Shown one piece after another: positions 34,147-46,188 of a stretch of 64,000 nt of DNA. The stretch lies in contig JADQAV010000028.1 of NCBI GenBank assembly GCA_019775845.1, positions 682,001 through 746,000 on the forward strand, given 5' to 3'. The translations under genes and the position numbers were made by a program. A model generated the notes under the pieces. That model did no database searches and had not been told where the DNA came from. It was given only the letters and a program-made list of their open reading frames with translations. Within the stretch, counting starts at the first letter, position 1. The number at the start of each line of letters is the position of its first letter. This DNA comes from Myrmaecium sp. VS I D KN 1 (lineage: Eukaryota > Ascomycota > Dothideomycetes > Valsariales > Valsariaceae).

Positions 34147-34721
34147 TGTGAATGAGGGATATAATGTATAGTAATCTGCGGCGCGGCTGCGTCACATCCG
34201 GAGGTACTCACTCACATTCGAAACTTTTCGGCCTTATCTTATCGCCGCCATGTTGGACCCCTCCTGTCCGCCCCTCCTCGCCATTGCGGTTGTTCCGGCT
34301 CGCCAAGACCGGAGCATATCCTCAGGTTCTTTCCACAGCCTTGCAGTGATCTTTGTTATACTCCGTAGTTCGTCCGAGAAATATGAATTCGCTGTTAATA
34401 TGATATTACAAGACGATACGCTCAATATGACAACAATGTTTCCTCCAAAACTGGAAATTGAGTCGTCCCAAAGTGACTTTTAACCACCTCATATCTTGCT
34501 TCCCAATTCACAAGGCCAGGCATAGATGCTGAGGATGTGGAATAGATCCATCCATCAGATTCCCTTCCTTCTGTCGCATCCGAGCACCCCTCTTCTCTAA
34601 GAAATCGTCAAATGACCACCGACCATCTCCCTTTTACACATCTAAGCGGTCTTCGAAACAACAGCCTAGATGAACACTTCTTCAACTCCAGCGCCTTCTC
34701 CTCCCTATCCTACTGTAGTCT
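34147..34721. other. Intergenic, HGH1 promoter / PanK 3' flank
   Basis: 575 bp, no gene seen. Confidence 0.5.
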
Positions 34722-36426
34722 TCAAGAGGCCGGATGTCCCCCCAGCCCATCCATGCTCCCTCTCCGGCCCCAGTTTCGCGGCTGGCGCTTCAGGAATGCG
34801 CCCACCGCGCCGAGATACCCCTCGTGTCGGAGGAAGTACGCCTGCTTTTCGCCCTTGCTCCAGAACTTGATGGCGTACGACAGCGTGTTCATGGTCTGGT
34901 GGTGGCCGCCGATGTACGAGCCGCCGAAGTAGATGTGGTCGAGGTTGTGCTTTTGCGCGTGCAGGTAGGCGATCTGGCCGATGTTATTGCTATTGGCGCG
35001 ATATGTCAGCATGGTCAATATTTCGTAAGTATTTATACTCCCCCTGACATACCTGATGGCGTAGAGCAGGCTCTTGCTGATGTCCTCCGGCTTGAACCTG
35101 CTCTTAACCTTCTCGCTCACACCCACCCCCATCCTCTCGTCATCGCCATTGGAGTAGCCACCCATATCTTCCGCCTCCCGCTCCGCCTGCCTCTTCATCT
35201 TGTACACCTTGCCGAAGCTACTCGCGATCGTCGTGCTCTTCAGCCCGATCTTGTTGTAGTCCGTCCCGTATATGTCGCCCACGAGCATATCCACGGCCGT
35301 GTTGTCTCCTCGATCCGACAACTGGAGCATGTCGTCAAAGTTCCGTGCGCCGGTGAGAAGGGAGAGCAGCCCCCACAGTGTACCGCCTCCCATGGCGGTA
35401 CCGCCGACACGCTCATACTGTCGCGGGCCGGACACCTTGATCATCGACACGCCGGAGCCAATGTTCACGAGGAGGTACGGGTAGATGTCCGGCCGGGCTT
35501 CGACGAAGTGCATCGGATCCGACTCCGAGTACGTAAACACTTCGTTTGGTATCTCGGTGATGAAGAAATCCAGACCTGCAGGACATTAGCTCCCGACCAC
35601 TGCAACGGCAGCACTGCATCGGAGCACTGACCGATGATTAAGCACTCCATCTCATCCTCCTTGATCACTTCCGTCTTCAGTACATCCTTCATCTTGTCGT
35701 AGTACTTGAAGGCGCCGCCCCCCGTCGCCATCACGCACAGCTCCGCATCCGCACCCTTCTGCCGCTTCTGCTCCAGCTGCAGCTCCCGGATGAACTCTAC
35801 GCACGTGTCGATCTTGTCCGTCTCGAACTTGAGGAAGTTGAGCCGGCCGCCCAGCTCTTCCTGAGGCTCCTGGGTGAAGTATACCAGCTTCGCGAGGGAT
35901 CCACCGATCTAGATCGCACGAACGTTAGCTGCCGCCAATTCATCGAGGTTGGGACGTAAAGCGTGATGCATGCGCCTGCGCCTGCGCCTGCACCCCGCGC
36001 CAGCAGCAATTCCTGCTGCTACTACTGAACCGACAGCGGCAGGCAGCGGAATCCGCCTGTTCACTGCCGGCGCAGAGCGCAGGCGCGCGACCACAGACCG
36101 CATATATGTCAACTTACGTCCACCGCAACATGGCTCACGACGCTCGTATGGTTCGGCAGCCGGATATCCTTGCGCTCGTGCTCATAGTCGTCGCTCGACG
36201 GCGTGCTCGGCTCCTCGTCGTCCACAATGTATGCGCCCTTCACATTGATCCGCACGTTGCCCGGATTGTGGATCGTCTCGTGGATGTCGGCGGTGGAGAG
36301 GGCGGTGTTGGCGCGAGAGGGGCGGTTCATCGCGCTCTTCGTGCCGGCGGCGCCGCTCCCGCCGGCATTGACGGAGGTCGGGTCCGCGACGGCCTGCGGT
36401 GTCATCCCTTCCTTGACGCTCGGCAT
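34722..36426 (-). CDS. Pantothenate kinase (eukaryotic type)
   Basis: Four exons (36426-36118, 35908-35632, 35575-35053, 34989-34722; introns 209, 56 and 63 bp) give 458 residues. The start MPSVKEGMTP lies in a disordered leader; the conserved region begins near NVRINVKGAYIVDD, continues IGGSLAKLVYF (first phosphate loop), VMATGGGAFKYYDK, NIGSGVSMIKV and GGTAMGGGTLWGLLSLLTG, and ends IYFGGSYIGGH. These are the ASKHA-fold ATP-binding and catalytic motifs of type II/eukaryotic PanK, which phosphorylates pantothenate in the first, committed step of CoA synthesis. The long first intron contains a CGCCTG tandem run (about 35967-35986). Intron 2 has a GTCAGT donor. A long overlapping frame runs through the leader in another phase (see findings). 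Confidence 0.94.
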
Positions 36427-37493
36427 GGAGGCTTGCTTCCGTAAGCTTTGCGTGTGTGTGTACGTGAACCGCTGACCCTAGGCTGGGGAAATGTGAAAGT
36501 CGGGTCCCTGCAGGAACGGTCCCTTGCGACGTTGGAGCTACCCAACGGTGATCCGGAGGCGGAGAAGGGGAAAGGATTGTCGCGCGATCGGCGCCGACGG
36601 GAGTTATTGCGCGGATGAATGCTCTTGAACTTCTGCTATGCGATTGTGATGTGTGCGAAGACGGTGTAGCTCCGCACGCGAGCACGGGAGCTGCGGAGTA
36701 CGGCGATGGAGTGGTGCGGATGGGGCCGGCGGGGAGGGTTGGTTCACGATCGGGGGAGCGATAACGGCGCGGATGAGGGTTACAGGAGAGCAGTTCACGG
36801 CGGAGGTTGGATGAAGAAGAAGTAGAAGAAGAGCCAGGTAGCAGGCCGGACGTCGGGATATGGGGAAATGACTGTACGGCGGCTGAGTAGTACGACTGCT
36901 GCTGTGAGGCGCTCCATTTGCCCGTGCGCTCAATCTCACCAAGCTGATTGTTGAGGAACGGCGACTCTTGTGTGTGGGTGGGACCAGAAGGGTGATGAGG
37001 AGTACCGCGTATACTAGTGAACGTTGGTGGTGCCGGTAATACGGTGGTCGCCTGGCTGCCTGACATGGACCCTTTCCCCCGAAGTTAACTCTGAATGCTC
37101 CGAAGCTCGGATCGAGGCAATCTGGGACACCGGATAGGTACATACTCCTAGCTTCAATCGTACTCAGTCATCAATGGACACGGATACGGTTAGTATATCA
37201 TGATCCTTGTAGTGACGCCGTGAACAAGCTGTCAATCTCAGTGCTGCTGGACGGAGGCGCATTGTAGCAGTAATTGATCTCGATTGAAAGACAAAACCGA
37301 ACTCCTCCCCAAGTGAAGACTCAACATGCAAGGCGACTGCCTGCGGGTAATCTGGACGAAAACAACCATGCCCATACACGCACCCTTTGCCGATAACGCC
37401 AGCCAGAGAAAATATCATCCCCTTCCTGTGCTCAGCGGACCTTCTCCCACCTCGGCCAGCATGAAGAGCACTCGATGCTGCCCGTCAAGCGAG
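36427..37493. other. Intergenic, PanK promoter and leader, 1.07 kb
   Basis: It lies upstream of the pantothenate kinase on the minus strand. A minus-strand frame opens at 37066 and runs for 294 codons to 36182, overlapping the first PanK exon in a different phase. Its first part is Ser/Pro/Thr-rich and not recognisable as a domain. Confidence 0.45.
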
Positions 37494-39815
37494 TCAATAA
37501 GCTATACCTCGCCTCTCCAGCTCCTCTCGCTGGGACCGGTGCAGATTTACTCCCTCGAATCCCGGGGGGGCCAAGGTTCCGCTCCTGCGAGTATCACAGT
37601 CAGCACATCGCCATATGTATAAGGTACCTTCCGGGGAGATTAGAGTCGATCATGACCAACACATACTTCAACCACGTAAACTTCATGTTCCTGGCCTTAT
37701 CCTTCAGATCGATGTTGGTCCGGCGGCTCAGCTCCGGGTAATGTTTCTGGATCATCACCCACTGGCAGCCGTATTCGTATATCCCCTCGATGAGAGCGCC
37801 TTCCTCCTCCGTGCTCCAGGGTCTGCGCGTGCGCTGGGCTCGGCGATCTGGCTGCCAATTCATCTCCACGAGCTTCTGCGCTGCTCGGAACGCTTCCGCT
37901 CCTGGGTACGTGGAGGGTTCCGCGCTGGATCGCTGGGATTTCGGTGCCGTCCGGCGTCGCGAAGGCGTGTCGCGCGACCGCGCCGTGCTACGTGGCGGCA
38001 GCGTCGGCTCGATATCTTCGAGTTCGTCATCATCTTCAGGTAGCTGAGTCGAAACAGCCCGACGTTTAGCTACAGGAGGCGCCTCCCTCCTCCGCTGTGT
38101 GGCATTGTTGCTGGTACGCTGGTCGGTCTCAAAGCCGTCGTCTTCACTCGAGTCATCGGGGTGAAGAAATCGCTTTCTTTTGCGAGCAGTGGCAGTGGAT
38201 GGCTGCGTTTGTGGTTGAGTGGATCCGTTCGGCTGAGAGCTGTCAAATCCATCGCCAAAATCCACCTTCTCTGCATTACGCTGCCGATCCGTGAAGGAAG
38301 GTCGAGACTTCGTGGGCGAAGACGCCTGCGCTATCTTCCTGTTCTCCTTATTATGCTGGTCTTGTTTCTGCTTCTGAAATATCGCTAGAGCTTGACTGAT
38401 GTCTTCCGGAGGATGCTGAAGATCAGTAGAGTCTCCCTCTCTAGTGAGCGAGGTTTCTCCGTCGTCATGCTCCTCTACGGGTTCAGCATCACCCTTAAAA
38501 GGTGTGCTTCGCACCTCTTCCTGAACAGCTTTAGGAGGTTCTTCGACGGTTTTCGGCGCTTGAGATCTAACAGAATCAGGCTGCAAAGGTGCAGGTGCAG
38601 ACTGTTGCAACATGGCGGCAAGGGTTTTCAGTCCTTTCCGATCAAGCCTATTCATTGGTAAGAAAATGCTATAGGTCGGATGACAGGGGGTTTACGTACG
38701 ATTTCTTCGGTTTGGTCCGCTTCTCCGTCGACTTGGTCTTTCTCGCTTTTGTCGTTTTTGATTCCGCCTTCAACTTTGGAGCGGGGAGGCAAGCTTGTGC
38801 AAAAGTCTCAGGATCCTCAAATTCGGTCTTGAGTCGACCAGCTAAAGCATTGATACCACCCGCGCCTTCGATGTGATCCTCGATCTCTTTATTCCGCAGG
38901 CGAACCCAAACCAGAGCTCGAGCGACAAAGTCAAGCCAAGGGAATGCCAGACCGAGCCCATCGACGTCGATGGAATCGCTGCTCTCGCCAACGTGGCGTT
39001 CAATCTTCTGAACGCGCGCTCTGATTGCTTTCTCGAATTCTTCCGGGAGCTGCTCGTCCTCGGCGCCCAAGCCGGTAATATTCCACCCCCGAACGGCTTT
39101 ACCAGAGGATGTGAAGAACACCTCGTTTACAACTTCTCGAGGATCGACTTCTAACTCCTCCTGCATACGGGAGAGGATAAGGATAACGAGTTGCGTCCGC
39201 AGGTCAAGAGCCAAGTCAAAGGTTGCCCCCCTCAAATCACTGGTGCCTGCGGGTATAGCCACCTTGGGTTCGGTTTGGAAAGATGAAAGGAAGAGCTTTG
39301 GAAAGAGTAAATCCAGCTCGTGAAGAGCTCTGTCCGCTTCGTGCTGTTCGGGCTGCATCGTCACAAGCCGCTTAGCAAAGCTTACTAGGTTGGCCTTGAA
39401 CAGGATGTCATCCGGGCGCGTGAAAAGTTGGCCTTCATGGGACAGACGTTGGGCGACCAGCGTCGGCTGGATGTAGTCAGTATCGCTCGCCTTATAGTCC
39501 TCCAAAGTAGGCGTAAAGCGTTTGTCCACACTGCTGTAACTTTTGACAGTTTTAGAGCCGGGGATCTTCATATCCTTGACGATGGCCCTGAGGTCGTTCA
39601 TCTCCAGGGAGGGAGTCAGAACCTGCAAGAACTCTTCCGCTGTGCGGTAGAGGCCCTCCAGGGAATATGTCATCATCTCGGGATCAAGGTCCTCAGCTAT
39701 AGCTGCGGATATCGAAGAATAGGCGGTAGTCCCGGAGATGTTGCTGAGAGCACCCGGAGATTGGGGCGGCCTGATGTGTGTACCATCATTCTGCAGCTCC
39801 TCCTCCTCCTCCTCC

Positions 39816-39847
<32 letters not shown>

Positions 39848-40337
39848 ACCCTCTTCCTCTACCACAGTAAGATCTGATCATGCTTCAGTTAGCCTACAAG
39901 CACCGAGGCTGTTTTATTGAAGACCGAGAATAGCGAAGAGAAGACTTGGGAAAAAAAAGGATTGAAAAAAAGGCAAGGTCTTGAAAAGCTGAAGCCGCTT
40001 CTGAACCCGCAGAAGCGGCTCCATATCGAAGCGAGTTGAGGGAGGCACTCAGAGTCACGATGCGCAAGACTCGAAGAGGGTGGAAAGGCCGGTGGCACTC
40101 ACCTACGACAGGGGTCGGCTCCACGTTCTTAGCCTTGCGCGGCGCGCGACCGGAACGGCTGTTCATACTACCGACACTGTCCACGCTGGCCTGCCGCGCC
40201 GAGGACCGCTGATTGACCTTTCCTGCGAGCTCGACATCGCGACTTTGCGACCGCGTAGTGCGGGTGGTCCGAGGCAATGCGCTTTGCGGTTGAGGGGTTC
40301 TGCGACGACTTGAGGCGCGCACACTGCGATCTGCCAT
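37494..40337 (-). CDS. Telobox (Myb) telomere/TTAGGG-binding protein, TBF1/TRF type
   Basis: Four exons (40337-40103, 39873-38700, 38647-37667, 37584-37494; introns 229, 52 and 82 bp) give 826 residues. An Arg/Ser-rich N-terminus and a Glu-rich run (encoded by a CTC/GAG microsatellite) precede a helical region, about residues 130-350, resembling a TRF homology/dimerisation domain (YSLEGLYRTAEEFLQVLTPS at its start). A disordered middle follows. Residues 744-797 form a single Myb repeat, RRPWSTEEEGALIEGIYEYG to NIDLKDKARNMKFTWLK; the LKDKARN box is the telobox of Tbf1-type proteins. The protein ends SQREELERRGIAY in a fourth exon that is found only by splicing. It should bind TTAGGG repeats at telomeres or subtelomeres and at promoters. 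The 5' flank carries the same motif. Confidence 0.92.
39797..39841 (+). repeat. (CTC)15 microsatellite in telobox gene
   Basis: A perfect trinucleotide run on the plus strand, coding a run of Glu on the minus strand inside exon 2 of the telobox gene. Length variation between strains is likely. Confidence 0.9.
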
Positions 40338-41221
40338 CTCTCTTATCTCATGTACCCCCGCGATCGTCACCTGAAGCTTTCACTGCGATGGACCTGCGCG
40401 GCCGGATTGGATCCTCGTAGCTGAAGCGATGCGACGGTGGTTGTAAAGGTGTTGTTGTTCCAAGTATCTGCGACGCGTTCTAGGGTTAGGGTTACGGCCT
40501 GTCTTGGCATTTCATTCGATACTTAAGGTACTTTTTGATACGTGCTTTGTCATTAATATACACTTGCAGCAGGATTAGTCAGTATAGCTTGCCGGGATAG
40601 GTAGTATGCATATATCATTTTTACTTTCCTACAACATCATCAGACATGACTTTTACAGTACCTTTTCCTGCTGTTCCCCTGCTCTGCCCAGACCAAGAAA
40701 CAACCCAGTGTATGTATGTCCGTGGAAGACTTTCATAATCAGCCGCGCTGCTACTGGTGGTGAAGAGTGAGACGATGTTGGCCTGAGGCTCCGATCAAGT
40801 ACATCCCCCCTTGCTTCCGCTCGCAACCCCACAGGCCGAGGGTCCAGAGCGATGGGAAGCCAATGTGGGAGTGCGCAAGCCGAAAGCCAGCGCGGCTGCG
40901 GGAACGAGTTGTACTACTAGGGAAACTAACGTAACCATTACGGCAAGCACCGCCTCACTAACTCACCCGAAGGTGGCATCGCCTCTGAACCACTCGACCG
41001 CACCGCATCTCTACCCCAGTCGAAGCCGCGTCGTCCTGCCGCGTGCCTTTATCTTCTCCTTCTCACCACCTCATCCTTTCACTTCATCCGGTTTCCCCCC
41101 CTGATTCCTCACCCGACGCTCCTTTCTTCCCTTTACGAAGCTCCTGTGTTTCCCCAGGTACACGTTTACCTACACCTTCGGCCGCATTTCGCCCCCCTTT
41201 CATTCTTGACGCCCAGACACA
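40338..41221. other. Divergent promoter, telobox gene / GDT1-like gene
   Basis: 884 bp between two divergent starts. It holds the telomere-like motif at 40481-40494, a pyrimidine-rich leader directly before the GDT1-like start, and no gene that I can support. Confidence 0.55.
40481..40494 (+). promoter_or_regulatory. Telomere-like TAGGGTTAGGGTTA motif
   Basis: TAGGGTTAGGGTTA (preceded by C) is two and a third units of the ascomycete telomere repeat, located 144 bp upstream of the start codon of a protein with a telobox Myb domain. Tbf1-type proteins bind exactly this sequence in promoters. Autoregulation is inferred. Confidence 0.55.
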
Positions 41222-42900
41222 ATGAAGCTCCGAAGGAGGCCGGCTCCTCTTCTCTTCTTGCTTCTTCCTACCCTTGCTCTATCAATTCCATCGAACACCG
41301 ACAACAAGCAAGTGGCCCGAGATGCCGCTGCCCTACCTCTACGAGAATATCCGCCTGTCCCTGCCGTCTCTGAGGTTCCTGCTTCCTTGTCAGGTGCCAA
41401 AGGCAAGGTTGGGACGGAAGATGCTCCAGTCGACGGCTTGGATGGAAAACCGCATGCCGGTCCCTTCGTAGACAGTTCGGCGACCAAGCCAAAGAAGCCG
41501 GTGGCTGAGGTCGAAGACATTGTACCCACATCTCCCAAAGTCACTACAATACCCGACAGCGTGATGGATGATCCGAATCGAGTAGCGCCGAAGAAGGGTA
41601 CTACTGGCACCGAAGGAGGCGTGACGGAGAAATCCAGGGACCGGGCATTGCAAGAAAAGAAGGCGGGAGAGAAGGTCGAGAAGACGCCCGATTCGCCCAA
41701 AGAAGCGCCTCCGTTGCCGCACAGCGAGCAGGAGATCATCGAAGCTTCCGAGAAGACCAAGACCACAATTGAAGATGAAACCAAAGAAGAAAAGCCCAAA
41801 GGCGCAACAGGGCTGGAGGTGCGCCTGCTCTCGGTCTTGCCTGCGCGCATAAGCTAATCGAACGACCTTACAGAAACCCACTGACCTGCCCGAGTCTCCG
41901 CACGACATCCCTTATCCCGCTCCGCCGTCTGTTGCCGACGGAAAGAAGGGGACTACCACAGTACCGTCAAAGGACACTACTCCCGCGCTACCGGGCGATG
42001 GAGAGGAGGAGACCGGTGTTATCCAGCCTTTCCATTCCTTCGTTCTCTCGCTCACCATGATCCTCTTTTCGGAAGTTGGCGATAAGACATTCCTCGTGGC
42101 TGCTCTCATGGCTATGAGACACCCTCGCCTCGTGGTTTTCTCCGCTGCCCTGTCGGCTCTCATTGCAATGACCGTGCTCTCCGCTGTGCTTGGTCACGCG
42201 GTCCCGACGCTCCTTCCCAAACGCCTTACCAACTTCGCGGCAGCTATCCTCTTCCTGGTCTTCGGCGTAAAGATGCTCCGCGAGGGTTTTGCGATGAGCC
42301 CCGACGAGGGCGTCGGCGAAGAAATGAAGGAAGTCGAGATGGAACTCGAAGAGAAGGAACAGAACTTGGCTAAGAGCAACAGAAGGCGTTCTTCAGTATC
42401 CCCATATGTTCTCGAATCCGGTCGCGCCAGGCGCTCCCGCTCGAACTCGCGGTTGCCAGCTCCGGCCCGCAGCCCTTCTACCTCCCCCTCTCGCCCGTCC
42501 TCTCCAAGCGGCACTTCCATCTCCGGATTCATGGCCGGTCTCACCAACCTCCTTTCTCTCTTGCTCAGCCCGGCCTGGGTACAAACGTTCGTCATGACTT
42601 TTCTCGGCGAGTGGGGCGACCGCAGTCAGATCGCCACCATCGCCATGGCTGCAGGCCAGGATTATTGGTGGGTAACCGGCGGCGCCATCAGCGGTCATGC
42701 TGTGTGCACCGCTGCCGCCGTCATTGGCGGGCGCGCCATCGCCGGGAGGGTCAGCATGCGTGTCGGTAAGTTTGGGACGAGCAAGGATCGAAGAAAATCA
42801 AATCCAGAGCTAACTCCACATCATAGTGACCCTCGGCGGTGCTATCGCTTTCTTGGTCTTTGGCGTCATCTACCTCATCGAGGCCGCTTATTCGGAGTGA
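41222..42900 (+). CDS. GDT1 / UPF0016 (TMEM165) cation transporter
   Basis: Three exons (41222-41818, 41874-42765, 42827-42900; introns 55 and 61 bp) give 520 residues. A signal peptide (MKLRRRPAPLLFLLLPTLAL) is followed by about 230 residues of charged, disordered luminal sequence. Then come two homologous halves, each with the family motif E-x-G-D-(K/R)-(T/S): EVGDKT at 266-271 and EWGDRS at 445-450. A hydrophilic Ser-rich loop of about 90 residues separates the halves. Members act in the Golgi as Ca2+/Mn2+ (proton-exchange) transporters needed for glycosylation; yeast Gdt1 is the reference. The long N-terminal extension is unusual compared with yeast Gdt1 (about 280 residues) but common in filamentous fungi. 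The last 25 residues come from the third exon and complete the final helix. Confidence 0.93.
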
Positions 42901-44269
42901 AGAATGGACCGAATTTCGCGATGCAATCATGCCCGCAACTTATTCGCCCTATTTTTTCATATCTACGCTTCTAGCGGTCTCTCCTTTCGTCTCGGTGCTC
43001 TCACGATTGTGCCTTGGATGAAGATCTCTTCTACGTCATTTCCTGCCACTGCGACTGTCTACCTCCTTTTCCGCACGGTATCAAAGCGGTTCGTTTGTTA
43101 CGTGAGAGAAGAGGCGAAAAAAAAAAACCCTCACTTACGGTATGGTTGGTATCATGGGGTACAACAAAAGAAATCTAAAAGGGGGAACCCGACAAGGAAG
43201 AAGCGGGTTCCTTCCACGGAGAAAATTTCACTATCGGTTTATTACTTGGGCTCACTGGGGCGCGCTGTGTGTGCTTGTTCTTGTCTTCGCTCTGTGCTTC
43301 TCTACCGTCGCAAAAGGCCTTTTGGACGTGCGTGTCTTATCATTGGGGGTCTTGTTAGTTTCTCGTTCTTTTCCTTCTATCCGCCCCGCTCTGTACAATA
43401 CATAATCGTTCCTTCGTCATATTCTTTCTTCGTTGATGTTTCTCTTCTTTGTTTTCTTTCGGGGTGGTGACGGGCGTCCATCGTCACCGTCATTTGTTTC
43501 CCCTTCGCGGAGGCCTTCTGTTTTTACGACGAGGAAGAGGGGGTGTAGCGGGGAGAAGGGGGTTGTAGGCGACGTTGTGGCGGGTTTGCGGTGTCAGATA
43601 GGAGGGGTGGTTCAAGAGGCGGCGAGAGAGGACCCGATTGTGTGATGCACTGAGGAGAGAAGGGGGAAGAAAAAGAAAGAAAACGTGTTCAGCTTCACCA
43701 TCCTGTTTCCGTGTTGCTACTGATTGCGCCGTGAGGCAGGAGATATCCTTTTCTTCAGGGAGGGCGATGCAGGGAGGAGAAACAGTGAATGAGATCTCAT
43801 CTCTGTATGCTTGTGTTCCATCCCTGCGTGTGCGCCGGTGAACTGGGTCTAGACTACTCGCTCGGGTCTTCCCTTTCCACGAGTTCGTTTTCGACTTCTT
43901 TCCCTTTGCTACTTCCTCTCAAAATTGATTCCATTGAAAATCCGTCAGCAAAGGCCTCACGCCGTTGCAAGATTCATGCATGAGTCGTAGAACTAGAAAT
44001 AGTGGTGCAGGCGCATTGGTTCTCTCAGTAATCAGTATCACAAGGACCAGAGATAAAAAGAGGAAAGGCGTCAGGCCCCGACGGACAATCCAAATCTATT
44101 ATCGTGGCCTCAAGCAAAGGAGGCCGAAAGGGGAAAAGAAACGACGTGCCGCATACACAGGAGCTGGGGGAGTTTTGGGAAAAGGTATGTTCGTTCTTCA
44201 TAACCTCAATTCATCATCATCATTCTATTCCTGTCGTCGTTACCCTTCTTCTGCGACCTTCCCCTCCCC
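42901..44269. other. Convergent 3' flanks, 1.37 kb
   Basis: Between the GDT1-like stop and the prephenate dehydrogenase stop. It is rich in short T and A runs; open frames are short and lack domain features. The length is more than two ordinary 3' UTRs need, so an unrecognised transcript is possible. Confidence 0.45.
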
Positions 44270-46188
44270 TCACTTTCTCGTCTTCTCCAAGATCGTCTTG
44301 ATCATCTCGTTCCCCAGCTGGGTCGCCTCGGGGAAGCGGGGGGCGAAGTACTGCTGGATGCCCTCGAACTTCTCCCGGTAGGCCTCCATGTGGCCGAGGC
44401 TGACGCGCTCGCTCCAGTCCCGCGCGGCGAACGTGAACTCGAGGTCCTCGGAGCGGAAGGTGTTGTCCTCGATCGCGGTGTCGATGACCTCCTCCAGCAG
44501 CTCCGGGTTGCGGAAGAGGTACTGCGTGATGCCGAGCCAGAGACGGAAGAGCTGCTCGACGTTAGCAAGAAAAAAAAAGGACCAACAGGACAATTCCAAT
44601 GTAGGAAAGGAAACCCGTACCGGAGTCGAACAGATCATGTGGTCGTAGGGAACAATGCCCAGCTTCCACCAACAATCCACCATCGCCAGCAAGCTCAGGT
44701 GATTGTTCCGGACCTTTTGCGGCGGTTTCTCCCCCAGCGAGAACCGGTCCAGCACCTCGTCCTTGAGCAGCAGCTCCTCGCTCTCCTTCGTCTGGTGGCC
44801 GAAGACGGCCGCGCCGGCGGCCTTGATGCGCTCCGTCAGCTCCTCCCGGTGGCCGCCGAGCATGAGCTTGAACAGCTCGGTCACGCTCTGGGCGTACTGC
44901 TTGATCTGCTCCCGCGCGGACGGGTTGAGGATGGCCAGGCCGGCGTAGACGTGCCACTTGTTCGCGTAGATCCGCAGCGTCACGTTGATCTTCACGTTCT
45001 CGATCCCGCCGATGTACCGGGGCACCTCCCAGGGGAACTGCTGCGAGGCCGCCCAGGCCGCCCCCATGCTGAGGAAGGCCGCATGCGTCACCGCCTGCGT
45101 GTCGGCTGTGATGCGGTCGTGCTGCTCCGCCGTCAGGTAGACGTGCTTCGACCCGAGGCAAGAGAGCATCCGCTCGACCAATTGGAGGCTGGCATCGGAG
45201 GCGCGATGCTGGATGAGGACCTATGGAAAGGAGGATTGATTAGACACACAGCACTTCACTCTGCTCGGGCCTGAGTGATTCCGTACCAAAGGCTGTCCTT
45301 TCGGATCCACGCCTGGCCCATGGAGTGAATGGCACGAAACGATCTCCACATCCTGAGGCAGATACTTCTCGAAAGCATCCATCTCCGGTGCCTTACATGA
45401 GGTCTGTCCACCAACAATGGCACCGAGCTTGGTGGCTGGAGGGAGAACGTGTGGTTAGAGCATGGGATGGGGCAAGAAAAGGCAGACTTCGTACATGGTC
45501 CATACTGGGAGACAACTCTCCCGATGTTCTCGGCTTCAACACAGTAGATGATATAGTCGCTGCACCTGGACACGAGATGGCCATTGGGATAGATTGTGAC
45601 ATTGGTCTGGCAGATCTCTCAGCCTTCTTATTTTCTTCATGTATCTATACAGCAAGTATCCTACTTTTCCGCTGAACTCTTCCTTCAACTTCGCATACTT
45701 ATCAGGGGTATCGCAAGCATTGATCCTGTCGACGAGCCCATGTTAGCACGGACAGGGGATGCATCGGCAATCTAGTTCTGCGACATGGATGTTAGCATTG
45801 CTGTACAACGACAGAAGCATGCAATGTCGTGGTGGATAGTAACGAATTTCAGACAAAAGAAAAAGTAAGGTAGCTGAGAAGTTACATCATTGACAACCTA
45901 CCCGCTTACACCTACTACCAGAATGGCAGCAGATGCACCGAGCGGCTATACTCGAGCCAAATGCACTCAAGTCATCATTTTCGCGTGGAGAGTGGGTGTG
46001 AAGGAGAAGTGGTGTCTTACCTGATGCGCGAACACGCCGGTTCGGAAAGCTCAGCGCAAAAACTCAGCAGGGGCTTACTTCCAACCGGCGTCGCCAATCC
46101 TCCTGGCGTACATCTTCCCCATGTCGCCCATGCCAATGATGCCGATGGACTTGTCGTCCATGACAGACGACACCTTCACGGCAGCCAT
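44270..46188 (-). CDS. tyr1: Prephenate dehydrogenase (tyrosine biosynthesis)
   Basis: Six exons (46188-46079, 45725-45665, 45606-45495, 45435-45287, 45220-44621, 44551-44270; introns 353, 58, 59, 66 and 69 bp) give 437 residues. Exon 1 encodes the NADP-binding Rossmann loop GIIGMGDMGKMYARR. The short middle exons give VSRCSDYIIYCVEAENIG, VVSQYGPSTKLGAIVGGQTS and VSCHSLHGPGVDPKGQPL, matching the fungal Tyr1 core that includes the prephenate-binding His. Exon 5 carries the C-terminal helical domain. The enzyme converts prephenate to 4-hydroxyphenylpyruvate. The length fits yeast Tyr1 (452). The last intron is a multiple of three, so its retention would insert 23 residues without a frameshift. 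The first intron is the longest of the gene and is inferred from phase and the conserved KINACDTP continuation. Confidence 0.94.
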
